From Patulibacter sp. (GTDB lineage: Bacteria > Actinomycetota > Thermoleophilia > Solirubrobacterales > Solirubrobacteraceae): a DNA stretch of 64,000 nucleotides. Below are positions 41,510 to 50,796 of the stretch, in pieces. Location: the NCBI RefSeq assembly GCF_030655195.1, contig NZ_JAURWA010000106.1, positions 1 through 64,000 on the forward strand. The letters run 5' to 3'. The translations under genes and the position numbers were made by a program. The notes beneath the pieces are model-generated. The model saw only the letters and a list, made by a program, of their open reading frames with translations. It was not told the DNA's origin and did not search any database. Position 1 is the stretch's first letter. The number at the start of each line of letters is the position of its first letter.

Positions 41510-43285
41510 TCAGAGCTCCGTCGGGATGTCGAGGTGGTAGGGGTGGTGCTCCTGGTAGTCGATCGCCAGCTGCAGGATCACGGCGTCCGCGCCGAACGGC
41601 GCGGCCAGGTCGATGCCGACCGGGATCCCGGTGTTCTCGTCCCTGCCCACCGGCATGTTCAGGCAGGGCCAACCGGTCGTGTTCGGCCGGCTGGACTCCA
41701 CACCGGAGAATCCGCCCGTCTGGTCGTTCGCACGGACAGGCGGGGTCTGCACCTTCTGGGGCCAGAGACACGCGATGATGTCGTTGTCCGCGAAGATCTT
41801 CGCCCACGCCTCCGAGTACTCGCGGCGCACGCGCTGTGCTCCGAAGAGGTCCTCCGGGGTCAGGGCGTTCGCGCGGTTCTGGAGCAGCGTCTTCTGGGCC
41901 TCGATCGTGGCGATCGAGGTGCGGAAGCGGGTCCGGACCGCGCCCTCGATCGGCGCGCTCTGGGCCGCCGTCGTCGCGTAGGTGTCCTTCAGCGTGAACG
42001 CGTTCTCCGCGTAGCTGTAGACGTTGGCCGCGGAGATCGACGTCGTGCCGTTGTTCGGGTCCTTCGCCTTGGCCTGGAAGTAGGTCGTGTTGCCGAGGTT
42101 CGAGACGGCGGGGGTGATCTTCACGATCTCGGCGCCGAGATCGATGAACTGCTGCTCGGTCGCCTTCAGGCGCGCGAGGATGCCGGGCGCCCAGCTCGCG
42201 CGGGCGGGGCTCGTCTCGGTGTCGACCGTCGACCCGATCCGCAGACCGGCGAAGGGCTTGTTCCCCGGCCGCGGCGCGAGCGGGAATCCGCCCGGGAACT
42301 CCGGTGCCTGCTCGGAGCGCGGGTCCCTCGGGTCCGGTCCTGCCATGACCCCCAGGAGCATCGACACGTCGGCCATGGAGCGCCCCATCGGCCCGCAGGT
42401 GTCCAGGCTCGTCGAGGAGACCGTCACGCCGTACTTCGGGATCAGTCCGTAGGTCGGCTTGATCGACCCGACGCCGACGTTCTGCGCGGGGTTGCGCAGC
42501 GAGTTGCCGGTGTCGGAGCCCGTCGCGACGACGGCCAGTCGTGCGGAGATCGCCGCCGCCGAGCCGCCGGAGGAGCCGCCCACGCAGCGGTCCCGCTTCC
42601 ACGGGTTGGCCGTCTGCGGGCACGTGTCGTCGTTCGTCCACGGCCCGGTGTGCGTCAGGCCGATGATCGGCATGTGCGACGCCCGGAACCGCTCGGCGAC
42701 GACCGAGTCGCCGGTCGCGACGTTGCCCTTCGCCAGCGGACAGCCGATCGTGAGCTCCACACCCTCGACGGCGTAGATGTCCTTCAGCGCCACCGGGACC
42801 CCGGCGCCGAAGGGCAGCGGTGCCCCGCCCTTCGCGGCCGCGTCCAGCGCGGCGTCCGCGTCCTCGGCCATGGTGAGCGCCAGGTCGCGGGTCGATCGCA
42901 CGTAGGCGTTCAGCTTGCCGTTGTCCCCGAACACGGGGATCGTCGGCTCGCGCGACGGGACGGAGAACATCCCGTCGCCGTTGAGCGCGTCGATGCGGTC
43001 GAGGAAGGCGGTGGTCACCGCGACGCTCGTGACGTCTCGGGCCGCGAGCATGGATGCGAGCTGGGTGCCCGTGAGGAACGGGAGCCCCGCGCCGCCGGCG
43101 ACGGCCGCCAGGCCGGCTCGGCGCTCCTTCTCGAGGTATCGACGCTCGGCCGTCGGCAGGTCGCCGAGGGTCGGGGCGTCCGCGTGCGCGTCGGCTGATC
43201 GCAGGGCCGGCACCGCGACGGCGGCGCCGGTGAGGGCAGCGGCGCCGAGGAACCGTCGGCGGGTGAGGTCGGTGGTGGGAGCCAT
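41510..43285 (-). CDS. Tat-exported amidase (amidase signature family)
   Basis: A 591-residue amidase-signature hydrolase. The Tat signal RRRFLGAAALTG runs into a hydrophobic stretch ending ALRSADA. The catalytic lysine is in VPVALKDIYAVEG (about residue 168). The Gly/Ser-rich signature is GGSSGGSAAAISARLAVVATGSDTGNSLRNPAQNVG, whose two serines complete the Ser-cisSer-Lys triad; GNSLRNPA departs from the common GGSIRIPA. Length and Tat export match extracytoplasmic amidases acting on peptides, amides or cell-wall material. Substrate unknown. The small gene at 40960 follows directly. Confidence 0.9.
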   Translation of the reverse strand: MAPTTDLTRRRFLGAAALTGAAVAVPALRSADAHADAPTLGDLPTAERRYLEKERRAGLAAVAGGAGLPFLTGTQLASMLAARDVTSVAVTTAFLDRIDALNGDGMFSVPSREPTIPVFGDNGKLNAYVRSTRDLALTMAEDADAALDAAAKGGAPLPFGAGVPVALKDIYAVEGVELTIGCPLAKGNVATGDSVVAERFRASHMPIIGLTHTGPWTNDDTCPQTANPWKRDRCVGGSSGGSAAAISARLAVVATGSDTGNSLRNPAQNVGVGSIKPTYGLIPKYGVTVSSTSLDTCGPMGRSMADVSMLLGVMAGPDPRDPRSEQAPEFPGGFPLAPRPGNKPFAGLRIGSTVDTETSPARASWAPGILARLKATEQQFIDLGAEIVKITPAVSNLGNTTYFQAKAKDPNNGTTSISAANVYSYAENAFTLKDTYATTAAQSAPIEGAVRTRFRTSIATIEAQKTLLQNRANALTPEDLFGAQRVRREYSEAWAKIFADNDIIACLWPQKVQTPPVRANDQTGGFSGVESSRPNTTGWPCLNMPVGRDENTGIPVGIDLAAPFGADAVILQLAIDYQEHHPYHLDIPTEL

Positions 43286-43474
43286 CGGGGTCCGTTCAGT
43301 CGTTGCGAGGACCCGGCGACCATGCCTCGCCCGAGGGGGGTCCGTCGCTGGCCGCGGGTCCCGCGCTCGGCGGGACGGCCTACGCCATCGGTCCGACGAC
43401 GACGCTGTCGGCGCCCGCTACGGCGTGGCGCGTCGACGTCCTGCGTACGACGAAAACCAACGCAGCCCGGGCCG

Positions 43475-44317
43475 CTACCCCCGCGGGTCCATCCGCGCCG
43501 CCCACCGCCCGCCGGAGCGCTCCACCGTGACCGGCAGGCCGAAGCACTGCGACACCGGGCCGGACGCGAGCACCTCGTCGGCCGATCCCGACGCCAGCAC
43601 CCGACCGTCGCGCAGCAGCAGCGCGTGGGTGCTGGTCGGCGGGATCTCCTCGAGGTGGTGCGTGACCGTGATGGTCGGCAGGTCGGGCCAGCGCCGCGCG
43701 CTCGCCACGAGGGCACCGACCAGGCGCTCGCGCGAGGGGAGGTCCAGGCCGCTCGCGGGCTCGTCCAGGAGCAGCAGGTCGGGGCCGCCACCGGGCCCGC
43801 CCGCCATCAGCGCCCGCGCCAGCAGCAGCCGCTGCCGCTCGCCCTGGGAGCAGTCGTCGAAGCGCCGCGGGCCGAGCACCTCCGAGCCGGTCAGCGCGAG
43901 CAGCTCGTCCGCGCGCGCCTCGTGCTCGGTGCGCAGCCGCCTGCGCTGCGGGGCGAGGCTGCCGAACGCGCCCGACAGGACGACGTCGCGACCGTCCAGG
44001 CCGCGCTTGAGCCCGCGGGCGGTCGCCGCGTCGACGTGTCCGATCCGCTCGCGGAGCGCCCGCAGGTCGACCCCGCCGATGCGACGGCCGAGCACGTGGA
44101 CCGTGCCCTCCGTGGGGTGGGTGACGCCGCCGGCGAGCTGCAGCATCGTGCTCTTGCCCGCACCGTTGGGCCCCAGGACGACCCAGTGCTCGCCCGCCCC
44201 GACCCGCCAGGAGACGTCGTCCAGCAGGACGAGCTCCTCCCCCGCGCGCCCGTGGCGCCGGACGGTGACGCGGTCGAGCCGGACGGCGTCGTGGGTCGTC
44301 GCGGCCGTGTCGTGCAC
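43475..44317 (-). CDS. ABC transporter ATP-binding protein, orphan
   Basis: A 280-residue ABC ATPase. Walker A GPNGAGKSTML, signature CSQGERQRLLLARAL (S-Q-G-E in place of S-G-G-Q), Walker B LLLLDEPASGLD and H-loop VTHHLEEIPP are all present. No membrane partner lies beside it; the neighbours are the amidase and a divergent unknown gene 49 bases away. The group resembles molybdenum/metal-type or YlmA-like ABC proteins. The GTG start is placed 6 bases after a minus-strand AACCCT, the weakest hexamer in the set. Confidence 0.85.
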   Translation of the reverse strand: MHDTAATTHDAVRLDRVTVRRHGRAGEELVLLDDVSWRVGAGEHWVVLGPNGAGKSTMLQLAGGVTHPTEGTVHVLGRRIGGVDLRALRERIGHVDAATARGLKRGLDGRDVVLSGAFGSLAPQRRRLRTEHEARADELLALTGSEVLGPRRFDDCSQGERQRLLLARALMAGGPGGGPDLLLLDEPASGLDLPSRERLVGALVASARRWPDLPTITVTHHLEEIPPTSTHALLLRDGRVLASGSADEVLASGPVSQCFGLPVTVERSGGRWAARMDPRG

Positions 44318-44366
44318 CCACCGAGGGTTTCACGGCACCGATCCCGCCGTCCGTCAGGATCGGGAC

Positions 44367-46067
44367 ATGACCGAGCGCTTCGCCACCCCGCCGCCGGGCG
44401 GCACGGACCGGACCTACGGCCTCTCGGACGAGGTCGGCCTGTACCACCGCACCTACACCACGCTCCTGCGCTCGACCGGCGAGACCCGCCTGAAGGTGCT
44501 CGAGCCCTCGCACGTGGCGATGGGCTCCAGCCTGCACCCGATGGCGGGACGCGAGGAGATCGACCTGGGCGCGTTCCTCTACGCCGTGCGACGCCTGCCC
44601 GACGCGATCGCCGAGGCCCGGCTCGTCGTCCTCGGCCAGGAGCGCACGCAGTTCGAGGCGGCGGGGATCGACCTCGGGGCCTGGCCGCCCGCCGAGGCGC
44701 CCGCGCGCCGGCGGCTCTGGCACGTCGGCGGCGACACCCTCGCCGTCCTGATGGCCAGCTCGTCCGACGTCGACGACCTCGTCCCCACCCTCGTGGCGTT
44801 CCAGATCGAGTGGAACACCATCCGGGCGCATCTGCGGGGATCCGGTCGCGCCGAGGTCCCCGTGCTCCCGGCGGAGCTCGCCGAGGCCGTCGGCGGCACC
44901 GAGGACGACTGGACCCGCCTGCAGGAGTCGTGGGGCGCCCAGTTCGAGGACCGGCTGCGCGGCATGCGCGACCGTCGCTGCGACCTGCGGCTGCGCTCGC
45001 TCGGCATGAACTACGTCGGCTACGCCCGGGTCACGCGCGACTGGTGGCGGCCCGTCAGCGCGGCGATGACCAAGGCGGACCTGCACGAGCGGCCGGTCTA
45101 CTTCGTCTCGTCGAACACCCACGCGCTCGTCAACCTCGTCTCGGGGATCGCCCGCCAGAACGCCGACGGCCTGCTGCGCGAGGTCGAGCGCCACGGCCCC
45201 GACGACCTGCGTCAGGAGCTCGTGCGGATCCGCGAGGGCCGGAGCGACGGGTCGCTCGAGAACCTCCTCTACTTCGCGGCGCGCGGCGCGTTCGAGCGCC
45301 ACCCCGAGGAGCGGATCGCGGCCGAGTCGCGCGTCGGCGTGCTCGACCTGCTCCCGCAGGGCGCCCTGCGCGTCCCGGCGCAGGTGATGGCCCTGGACCG
45401 GCTCGACGTCGAGCACCTCGACCCGCGCCTGGGCGACGTCGACGCCGCGGCGCTCAGGGCCAGCGACGCGGTGATCGTGAACATCGACTACCCCCTCGGC
45501 AGCTCGGCGTACAACATCCTCCGCGAGGTGGCCGTCGACGTCTCGCGCCTGCGAGGGGTCTACGTCCTGGGCAAGGCCGCGACGCTGAACGCGGACGTCG
45601 GCGACGTGATGATCTCCGGCGTCGTCCACGACGAGCACACCCGGACGACCTACTGGCTGGACAACGCGTTCGCCGTCGAGGACCTCCAGCAGGACCTCCG
45701 CTACGGGACGGGCCTCGACAACCAGAAGGCCGTCACGGTGCGGTCGACGTTCCTGCAGAACCGCGATCACCTCGACTTCTACTACCGCGAGGCGTACACG
45801 GTGGTCGAGATGGAGGCCGGCCCGTTCTGCGCCGCCGTCCACGAGCTCGCCGACGCCGACCGCCACCCCGTCGGCGACGCCGTCTCGCTCACCCGCGTCC
45901 CGCTGGACTTCGGCGTCATCCACTACGCGTCGGATACGCCCTACACCCAGGCGCGCACCCTCGGCGCGCGCGGCCTGAGCTTCTTCGGGATGGACTCGAC
46001 CTACGCGGGGTCGCTGGCCATCCTCCGGCGGATCCTGCGGCTGGAGGGGGCGGTCGGGCGGGGCTGA
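44367..46067 (+). CDS. Large unfamiliar protein with a nucleoside-phosphorylase-like C-terminus
   Basis: A 566-residue soluble protein. Residues about 1-330 are alpha/beta without a recognised family (KVLEPSHVAMGSSLHPMAGREEIDLGAF, RSLGMNYVGYARVTRDWWRPVSAAMTKADLHERPVYFVSSNTHALVNL). The C-terminal 170 residues have phosphorylase-like features: VYVLGKAATLNADVGDVMISGVVHDEHT (399-425) and VVEMEAGP (about 481), the latter like the M-E ribose/phosphate motif of purine nucleoside phosphorylases, then YASDTPYTQARTLGARGLSFFGMDSTY. It may act on nucleosides or a related sugar; function is not known to me. CAGGAT lies 6 bases before the ATG. Confidence 0.65.
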   Translation: MTERFATPPPGGTDRTYGLSDEVGLYHRTYTTLLRSTGETRLKVLEPSHVAMGSSLHPMAGREEIDLGAFLYAVRRLPDAIAEARLVVLGQERTQFEAAGIDLGAWPPAEAPARRRLWHVGGDTLAVLMASSSDVDDLVPTLVAFQIEWNTIRAHLRGSGRAEVPVLPAELAEAVGGTEDDWTRLQESWGAQFEDRLRGMRDRRCDLRLRSLGMNYVGYARVTRDWWRPVSAAMTKADLHERPVYFVSSNTHALVNLVSGIARQNADGLLREVERHGPDDLRQELVRIREGRSDGSLENLLYFAARGAFERHPEERIAAESRVGVLDLLPQGALRVPAQVMALDRLDVEHLDPRLGDVDAAALRASDAVIVNIDYPLGSSAYNILREVAVDVSRLRGVYVLGKAATLNADVGDVMISGVVHDEHTRTTYWLDNAFAVEDLQQDLRYGTGLDNQKAVTVRSTFLQNRDHLDFYYREAYTVVEMEAGPFCAAVHELADADRHPVGDAVSLTRVPLDFGVIHYASDTPYTQARTLGARGLSFFGMDSTYAGSLAILRRILRLEGAVGRG

Positions 46068-46118
46068 GGACCCCACCGGCCGCGGCCCGCCGCGCCGGAT
46101 CTCGTCGCGACGCTCTGC

Positions 46119-46124
46119 GAGAGT
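46119..46124 (+). promoter_or_regulatory. -10-like hexamer GAGAGT, leaderless start
   Basis: GAGAGT lies 7 bases before the GTG at 46132. Confidence 0.35.
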
Positions 46125-46131
46125 CCCCCGG

Positions 46132-47631
46132 GTGTCTGTCGCACGCCTCCGTCGCCCGCGCGTCCTCGCGCTGCTCGTCACCGCCGTGGCGCTCGTGGTC
46201 GTCCTGGTCGTCGTCCTCGCAGGCGGGGACGACGCCGACGACGACCGGGCGGGGTTGCGCGACGTGCCCGCCGTCACGTCGGTGACCGACGAGGACGGCG
46301 AGCTGCGGGTCGCCCTCCGTCCCGGGACCCGCGCGGACGGGGTCGCCGCCGCGTTGCGGGCGCTGACGGAGCGCCGGACGGGCACCGAGATCCGGCTCGG
46401 TCGCGGCGTCCTGGTCCTGCGGCGCCGGGGCACCCCCGATCCCCGCCTGGCCACGGTGCTCGTGGCCGTCGCCGGCGTGCGGACCCCCGGCGGACCGATC
46501 GAGCTGCAGGCCGGCCCCTCGGAACCGCGGCTGTCCGCGCAGGTCGACCGCCCGGAGCTCGCCGCGCCCCTGGCCCTCGAGGTACTGGACCGCGTCCTGA
46601 GCGGCGACCGACTCCCGGCCGGCCTCCGCGGGCTGCTGGTCTACGCGAACCCGCGCTCGGGGGGCCAGGAGCTGCCGATCGCGCTGCGGTCCCCCACCGG
46701 CGTCGTCGGTCCTGAGGCGCGCGCGGCGCTCCGGGCGGCCTCCCGCCTGACGGACCGGTCCCCGCGGCTCTTCGCCGGCGGACGGACCACCGAGCTCCGC
46801 GTCCGCGCCCGCTCGCTCGACGACGCAGCCGTCGCCTGGCGCGAGGCCACCGCCGCGCTCGGCAGAGACGCGGAGGTCCGCCGGGAGGTCGAGATCGCCG
46901 TCGACCTCACCGCCGGGACCGACGACGTGGACCGCTCGGGCGAGCCGGTCTCCCGCCCGGTGCTCGCCGGCGCCGCCGCGGACGATCCGTCCCGCGCGCT
47001 CGCCCTCGCCCGTCGGATGAGCACCCCGGGGTCCCGGACCTTCGCCCGGACGGACCTCGGCTTCGCCCAGGCCCGGGCGACGTCGATCTCCGGGGCCCGG
47101 ACGGCGGCCGTCGTCGCCCGGGACGGTTCCGCGCGCCGCGTCGCGGTGTCCTGGCCCGCGGCGGACGAGGACGACGTGTGGTTCGGCGGCGTCGGGACCC
47201 TCGACCGCGACCGGTCGGAGATCGACGACGGACCGGGTCGCGTGGTCGGTCTCGTCGACGGGGCCCGGGCGATGCGGAGCGCCGGCATCGCCGGGCTGCG
47301 CTGGGACCGCCGCGCCGCCGACGGGGTCCCGCAGCTGCGGATCACCAGGCCCTCGTTCCTCGGCGCGTCGTCCAGCCCGGTCGGCGACGCCGCGGGCTTC
47401 CGACGGCTCTCGCGCGCGGTCCGGGCGCTGGGCTGGAACGGAACCGCGCAGATCGACCTGCTCCTGGGTCCGGGCGACTGCTCGAGCACGAGCACGCGAC
47501 GGGCGCAGACGGTCGCGACGATCCTGTCCACCAGCACGGGCCGGGCCCGATCGGTGGAGGCGGGGGCGGCGTGCGCCGATCCCGCCGCACTGCGCGCGGC
47601 CCGCCGGGCGTGGGACGCCGGGGCGCGCTGA
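46132..47631 (+). CDS. Membrane-anchored extracytoplasmic protein, unknown function
   Basis: A 499-residue protein with one N-terminal helix (about residues 10-30: a short basic start then ALLVTAVALVVVLVVVLAGG) and a large outer part rich in Arg, Asp and Ala. The outer part shows repeated alpha/beta units and one C-terminal cysteine pair (GDCSS.., GAACAD). No motif is recognised. Its plan resembles the unknown gene at 53480 (anchor helix, acidic linker, large outer region) but the sequences do not obviously match. It converges with leuA. Confidence 0.6.
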   Translation: MSVARLRRPRVLALLVTAVALVVVLVVVLAGGDDADDDRAGLRDVPAVTSVTDEDGELRVALRPGTRADGVAAALRALTERRTGTEIRLGRGVLVLRRRGTPDPRLATVLVAVAGVRTPGGPIELQAGPSEPRLSAQVDRPELAAPLALEVLDRVLSGDRLPAGLRGLLVYANPRSGGQELPIALRSPTGVVGPEARAALRAASRLTDRSPRLFAGGRTTELRVRARSLDDAAVAWREATAALGRDAEVRREVEIAVDLTAGTDDVDRSGEPVSRPVLAGAAADDPSRALALARRMSTPGSRTFARTDLGFAQARATSISGARTAAVVARDGSARRVAVSWPAADEDDVWFGGVGTLDRDRSEIDDGPGRVVGLVDGARAMRSAGIAGLRWDRRAADGVPQLRITRPSFLGASSSPVGDAAGFRRLSRAVRALGWNGTAQIDLLLGPGDCSSTSTRRAQTVATILSTSTGRARSVEAGAACADPAALRAARRAWDAGAR

Positions 47632-47769
47632 CCGGGTCGGCCGGCCGTCGGTCCGCCGCACGGACGCCGCCCACGGACGGTGCCACCGGGGACGGCGGGC
47701 CGCACCGACCCACGACGGACCGCACCGCCCGTCGTTCGGTCGTCGCGCGGCCGGTTCTTCGTCGCGCGA

Positions 47770-49515
47770 TCAGCCCTTCGCCGCGCGGTTCACCGCGGAG
47801 ACGATCGCGTCCAGCGACGCACGCACGATGTTCTCGTGGATGCCGACGCCCCACACCGTCGTGCCGTCGATCGAACAGCGCACGTAGGAGGCGGCGCGGG
47901 CGTCCTCTCCCCCGCCGAGCGCGTGCTCGACGTAGTCGTCGACCCGCACGACGATGCCGATCGTCGCCAGCGCCTTGACGAAGGCGTCTATGGGGCCGTT
48001 GCCGACACCCTCCAGTCGCTGCGGCTGGCCGTCGACGTCGAGCTGCACGCCGAGCTCGTCGGTGCCGTCCGAGCGCGACGCGGTGCGGTGCTCCCACACG
48101 CGGTAGCGGCCCCACGGCGGCTTCCCGCCCGGCAGGTAGGCGTCGGAGAAGATGTCCCACAGCCGCTGGGGTGTGACCTCGCCACCCTCGTCGTCCGTGC
48201 GCGCCTGGACGACCTGGGAGAACTCGATCTGCAGCTGGCGCGGCAGGTCCAGGCCGTGCTCGGTCTTCATCAGGTACGCCATGCCGCCCTTGCCGGACTG
48301 GCTGTTGACGCGGATCACGGCCTCGTACGTGCGGCCGACGTCGTGGGGATCGATCGGCAGGTACGGGACCTCCCACTCGAGCTCCTCGACCGCGATACCC
48401 TGCTCCTTCGCCTGGGCCTCGCGCTTGCGGAAGACCTTATTGATCGCGTCCTGGTGCGTGCCCGAGAACGAGGTGTAGACGAGGTCGCCGCCGTAGGGCG
48501 AGCGCTCGGGCACCGGCAGCTGGTTGCAGTACTCGACGGTCGAGCGCACGGCGTCGATGTCGCTGAAGTCCAGCTCGGGGTCCACGCCCTGCGTGTGCAG
48601 GTTCAGCGCCAGGGTCACGAGGTCGACGTTGCCCGTCCGCTCGCCGTTGCCGAACAGGCAGCCCTCGACTCGGTCCGCGCCGGCCATCAGCGCCAGCTCG
48701 GTCGCCGCGACGCCGGTGCCGCGGTCGTTGTGCGGGTGGACCGAGACGATCACCGCGTCGCGCTTGGCCAGATGCCGGTCCATCCATTCGATCTGGTCCG
48801 CGAAGACGTTCGGGGTGGAGACCTCGACCGTGGAGGGCAGGTTCAGCACCATCGGCCGCTCGGGGGTCGGCTGCCAGAGCGCCGAGACGGCGTCGGACGT
48901 CGCCAGGGCGATCTCGGGCTCCGTCAGCGAGAACGTCTCGGGCGAGAACTGCATCCGCACGTCGGTGTCCGGCAGCGAGTCGACGCCGCGCAGGACGTCC
49001 TCCGCGCCGGACCGGACGAGCGACAACAGGCTGTCGGTCGACTGCCCCAGGACGTCCTCCCGCCACAGCCGCGAGGTCGCGGTGTAGAGGTGGACGAGCG
49101 CCCGGTCGATGCCCTCCAGCGCCTCGAACGTCCGCTCGATCAGCTCCTTGCGCGCCGGCGTGAGGACCATGATCCGCACGTCGTCGGGGATCGCGTCGTC
49201 CTCGATCAGCGAGCGGACGAAGTCGAAGTCGGTGGCGCCGGACGCCGGGTAGCCGACCTCGATCTCCTTCACGCCGATCGACACGAGCAGGTCGAACATC
49301 CGCCGCTTGCGGTCGGTGTCCATCGGGTCGATCAGCGACTGGTTGCCGTCGCGGAGGTCGACCGCCGCCCAGATCGGTGCCTTCTCGATCCGCCTCGAGG
49401 GCCACTGGCGGTCCTCGAGCTCGAACGGCACGCGCTGGTGGAACGGCCGGTAGCGCCCGGAGGGCATCCCGCTCGGCTTCTGGAGGCTCCAGGTGGGGTT
49501 CGTCTCGGTGCTCAT
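47770..49515 (-). CDS. leuA: 2-Isopropylmalate synthase
   Basis: A 581-residue LeuA that condenses 2-oxoisovalerate with acetyl-CoA, the first step of leucine synthesis. VDLRDGNQSLIDPMD carries the metal-binding Asp/Arg, and VSVHPHNDRGTGVAATELALMAGADRVEG the His-x-Asn/Asp metal site; NGERTGNVDLVTLALNLH follows. The C-terminal region (from about residue 430, ending VWGVGIHENIVRASLDAIVSAVNRAA) is the leucine-sensing domain. It is the mycobacterial-type long form. The ATG overlaps the stop of a GntR-family gene by four bases, so the regulator and enzyme are translated together. GGGAG upstream serves as ribosome site. Confidence 0.95.
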   Translation of the reverse strand: MSTETNPTWSLQKPSGMPSGRYRPFHQRVPFELEDRQWPSRRIEKAPIWAAVDLRDGNQSLIDPMDTDRKRRMFDLLVSIGVKEIEVGYPASGATDFDFVRSLIEDDAIPDDVRIMVLTPARKELIERTFEALEGIDRALVHLYTATSRLWREDVLGQSTDSLLSLVRSGAEDVLRGVDSLPDTDVRMQFSPETFSLTEPEIALATSDAVSALWQPTPERPMVLNLPSTVEVSTPNVFADQIEWMDRHLAKRDAVIVSVHPHNDRGTGVAATELALMAGADRVEGCLFGNGERTGNVDLVTLALNLHTQGVDPELDFSDIDAVRSTVEYCNQLPVPERSPYGGDLVYTSFSGTHQDAINKVFRKREAQAKEQGIAVEELEWEVPYLPIDPHDVGRTYEAVIRVNSQSGKGGMAYLMKTEHGLDLPRQLQIEFSQVVQARTDDEGGEVTPQRLWDIFSDAYLPGGKPPWGRYRVWEHRTASRSDGTDELGVQLDVDGQPQRLEGVGNGPIDAFVKALATIGIVVRVDDYVEHALGGGEDARAASYVRCSIDGTTVWGVGIHENIVRASLDAIVSAVNRAAKG

Positions 49516-50267
49516 GCTGGGGCGCTCCCGTCGGGGGTGGTGGGCGAAGAAGGGGTGCTCGCGGGGGCCTCGGCAGCCGGCGACGCGGCCGCGCGGAGGG
49601 ACCGACCGGTGACCGTGACGTTCGCGTGGGTCGCGGCGATCGCGGCCTCCGGATCGCCCGCACGCACGGCCGCGGCGAGGGCCGCGTGGGCGTGCGCGTC
49701 GTCGACGACGTCGAGGACCACGTCCTCGACGACCGTGACCAGCGCCGCGCGCAGGGCCCCGAGGAACGAGGTGAACATCTCCTCGAGCAGCGGGTTGTGC
49801 GCGGCGGCGACGATGGCGGCGTGGAACGCCAGGTCTGCGTCGACGAACGGCTCGACCCCGCCGGTGGCCCGGGCGGCCTCGCGGGCGGCCAGCGCGACGT
49901 CGATCGCGACGAGGTCGTCGCCGGTGCGCCGCTCGGCGGCCAGGCGGGCCGCCTGCGACTCCAGCGCCTCGCGGACCTCGTAGACGTCGAGGACGTCGGC
50001 CCGGCGGACGCGGGTCTCCCACTCCGGCGGCGGCTGCAGCGCGAGGACGTAGGTGCCGGACCCCTGCCGGGTCTCGAGCTGCCCGGCCGCGACCAGGACC
50101 CGCACGGCCTCGCGGACCGTCGAGCGCCCGACGCCCAGCTGGGCGGCGAGCACGTTCTCCGCGGGCAGCTTCGTCCCGACCGGCCAGGCGCCGGCGGCGA
50201 GCTGCTCGCGCAGCGCGTTCGCCGCGAGCTCCCCGAGGGAGCCGCGACCGAGAGAGGTCATCGCCAT
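49512..50267 (-). CDS. GntR-family regulator, FadR-type (FCD), upstream of leuA
   Basis: A 251-residue regulator with the N-terminal GntR winged helix (LGELAANALREQLAAGAWPVGTKLPAENVLAAQLGVGRSTVREAVRVLVAAGQLETRQGSGTYV, about residues 9-72) and a C-terminal all-helical FCD domain (about 95-225) with ligand/metal-binding histidines and Asp (DADLAFHAAIVAAAHNPLLEEMFTSF). Its stop overlaps the start of leuA by four bases, an unusual arrangement for leucine synthesis. An inverted repeat just upstream (50292-50308) may be its own operator. TAGGCT lies 9 bases before the ATG. Confidence 0.88.
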   Translation of the reverse strand: MAMTSLGRGSLGELAANALREQLAAGAWPVGTKLPAENVLAAQLGVGRSTVREAVRVLVAAGQLETRQGSGTYVLALQPPPEWETRVRRADVLDVYEVREALESQAARLAAERRTGDDLVAIDVALAAREAARATGGVEPFVDADLAFHAAIVAAAHNPLLEEMFTSFLGALRAALVTVVEDVVLDVVDDAHAHAALAAAVRAGDPEAAIAATHANVTVTGRSLRAAASPAAEAPASTPSSPTTPDGSAPA

Positions 50268-50291
50268 CGGACGCGGAGCCTACCAAGTCAT

Positions 50292-50308
50292 CAGATGTCT
50301 GCGATCTG
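50292..50308. promoter_or_regulatory. Candidate operator between gntR and the YbjQ-like gene
   Basis: CAGAT and ATCTG are five-base arms around a GTCTGCG spacer, and overlap CATCAGATG (50289-50297). The A/T-rich signal lies just upstream of the gntR -10 at 50277-50282, so an autoregulatory site is plausible. Confidence 0.3.
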
Positions 50309-50377
50309 CGTGGTCGAGCTGCAGGGCACCTCGAGCGCCGACACGCCCGGTTCACCGTCGCCCTCCACCGCCGCGGC

Positions 50378-50383
50378 TACCCT
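50378..50383 (+). promoter_or_regulatory. -10 hexamer TACCCT, leaderless start
   Basis: TACCCT lies 6 bases before the ATG at 50390. Confidence 0.5.
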
Positions 50384-50389
50384 CGTCCC

Positions 50390-50707
50390 ATGCTCATCGT
50401 CACCACCAACGACGTCCCCGGCCGCGAGATCGAGGAGGCGCTCGGCGAGGTCTTCGGTCTCACCGTCCGCTCCCGCAACATCGGCTCGAACATCGGCGCC
50501 GGCTTCAAGTCGCTCGTCGGCGGCGAGCTGAAGGGCATCACGAAGATGCTCCACGACAGCCGCGAGGAGGCACTCGAGCGCCTGCGTGCCGAGGCGGAGG
50601 CCAAGGGTGCGGACGCCGTCGTCGCGTTCCGCTTCGAGACGACGGAGTACGCCCAGACGGGCACGGAGATCTGCGCCTACGGCACGGCCGTCCGGCTGCG
50701 CGGCTGA
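50390..50707 (+). CDS. YbjQ/UPF0145-family protein
   Basis: A 105-residue protein of the UPF0145 (YbjQ) family, with the full pattern: IVTTNDVPGREIEEALGEVFGLTVRSRNIGSNIGAGFKSLVGGELKGITKMLHDSREEALERLRAEAEAKGADAVVAFRFET. Family members form pentameric beta-barrels and have been suggested to bind heavy metals, but no enzymatic activity is established. TACCCT lies 6 bases before the ATG. It converges with upp, with 89 bases between the stops. Confidence 0.9.
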   Translation: MLIVTTNDVPGREIEEALGEVFGLTVRSRNIGSNIGAGFKSLVGGELKGITKMLHDSREEALERLRAEAEAKGADAVVAFRFETTEYAQTGTEICAYGTAVRLRG

Positions 50708-50796
50708 CCCCCCGCCCCGCCCGGGGTGGGACACGCCGGGGCCGGGCCCGGCTCCGGCCGCCCGCGCCCGGGCGCGTCCGCCGGGCCGACGCCGGG

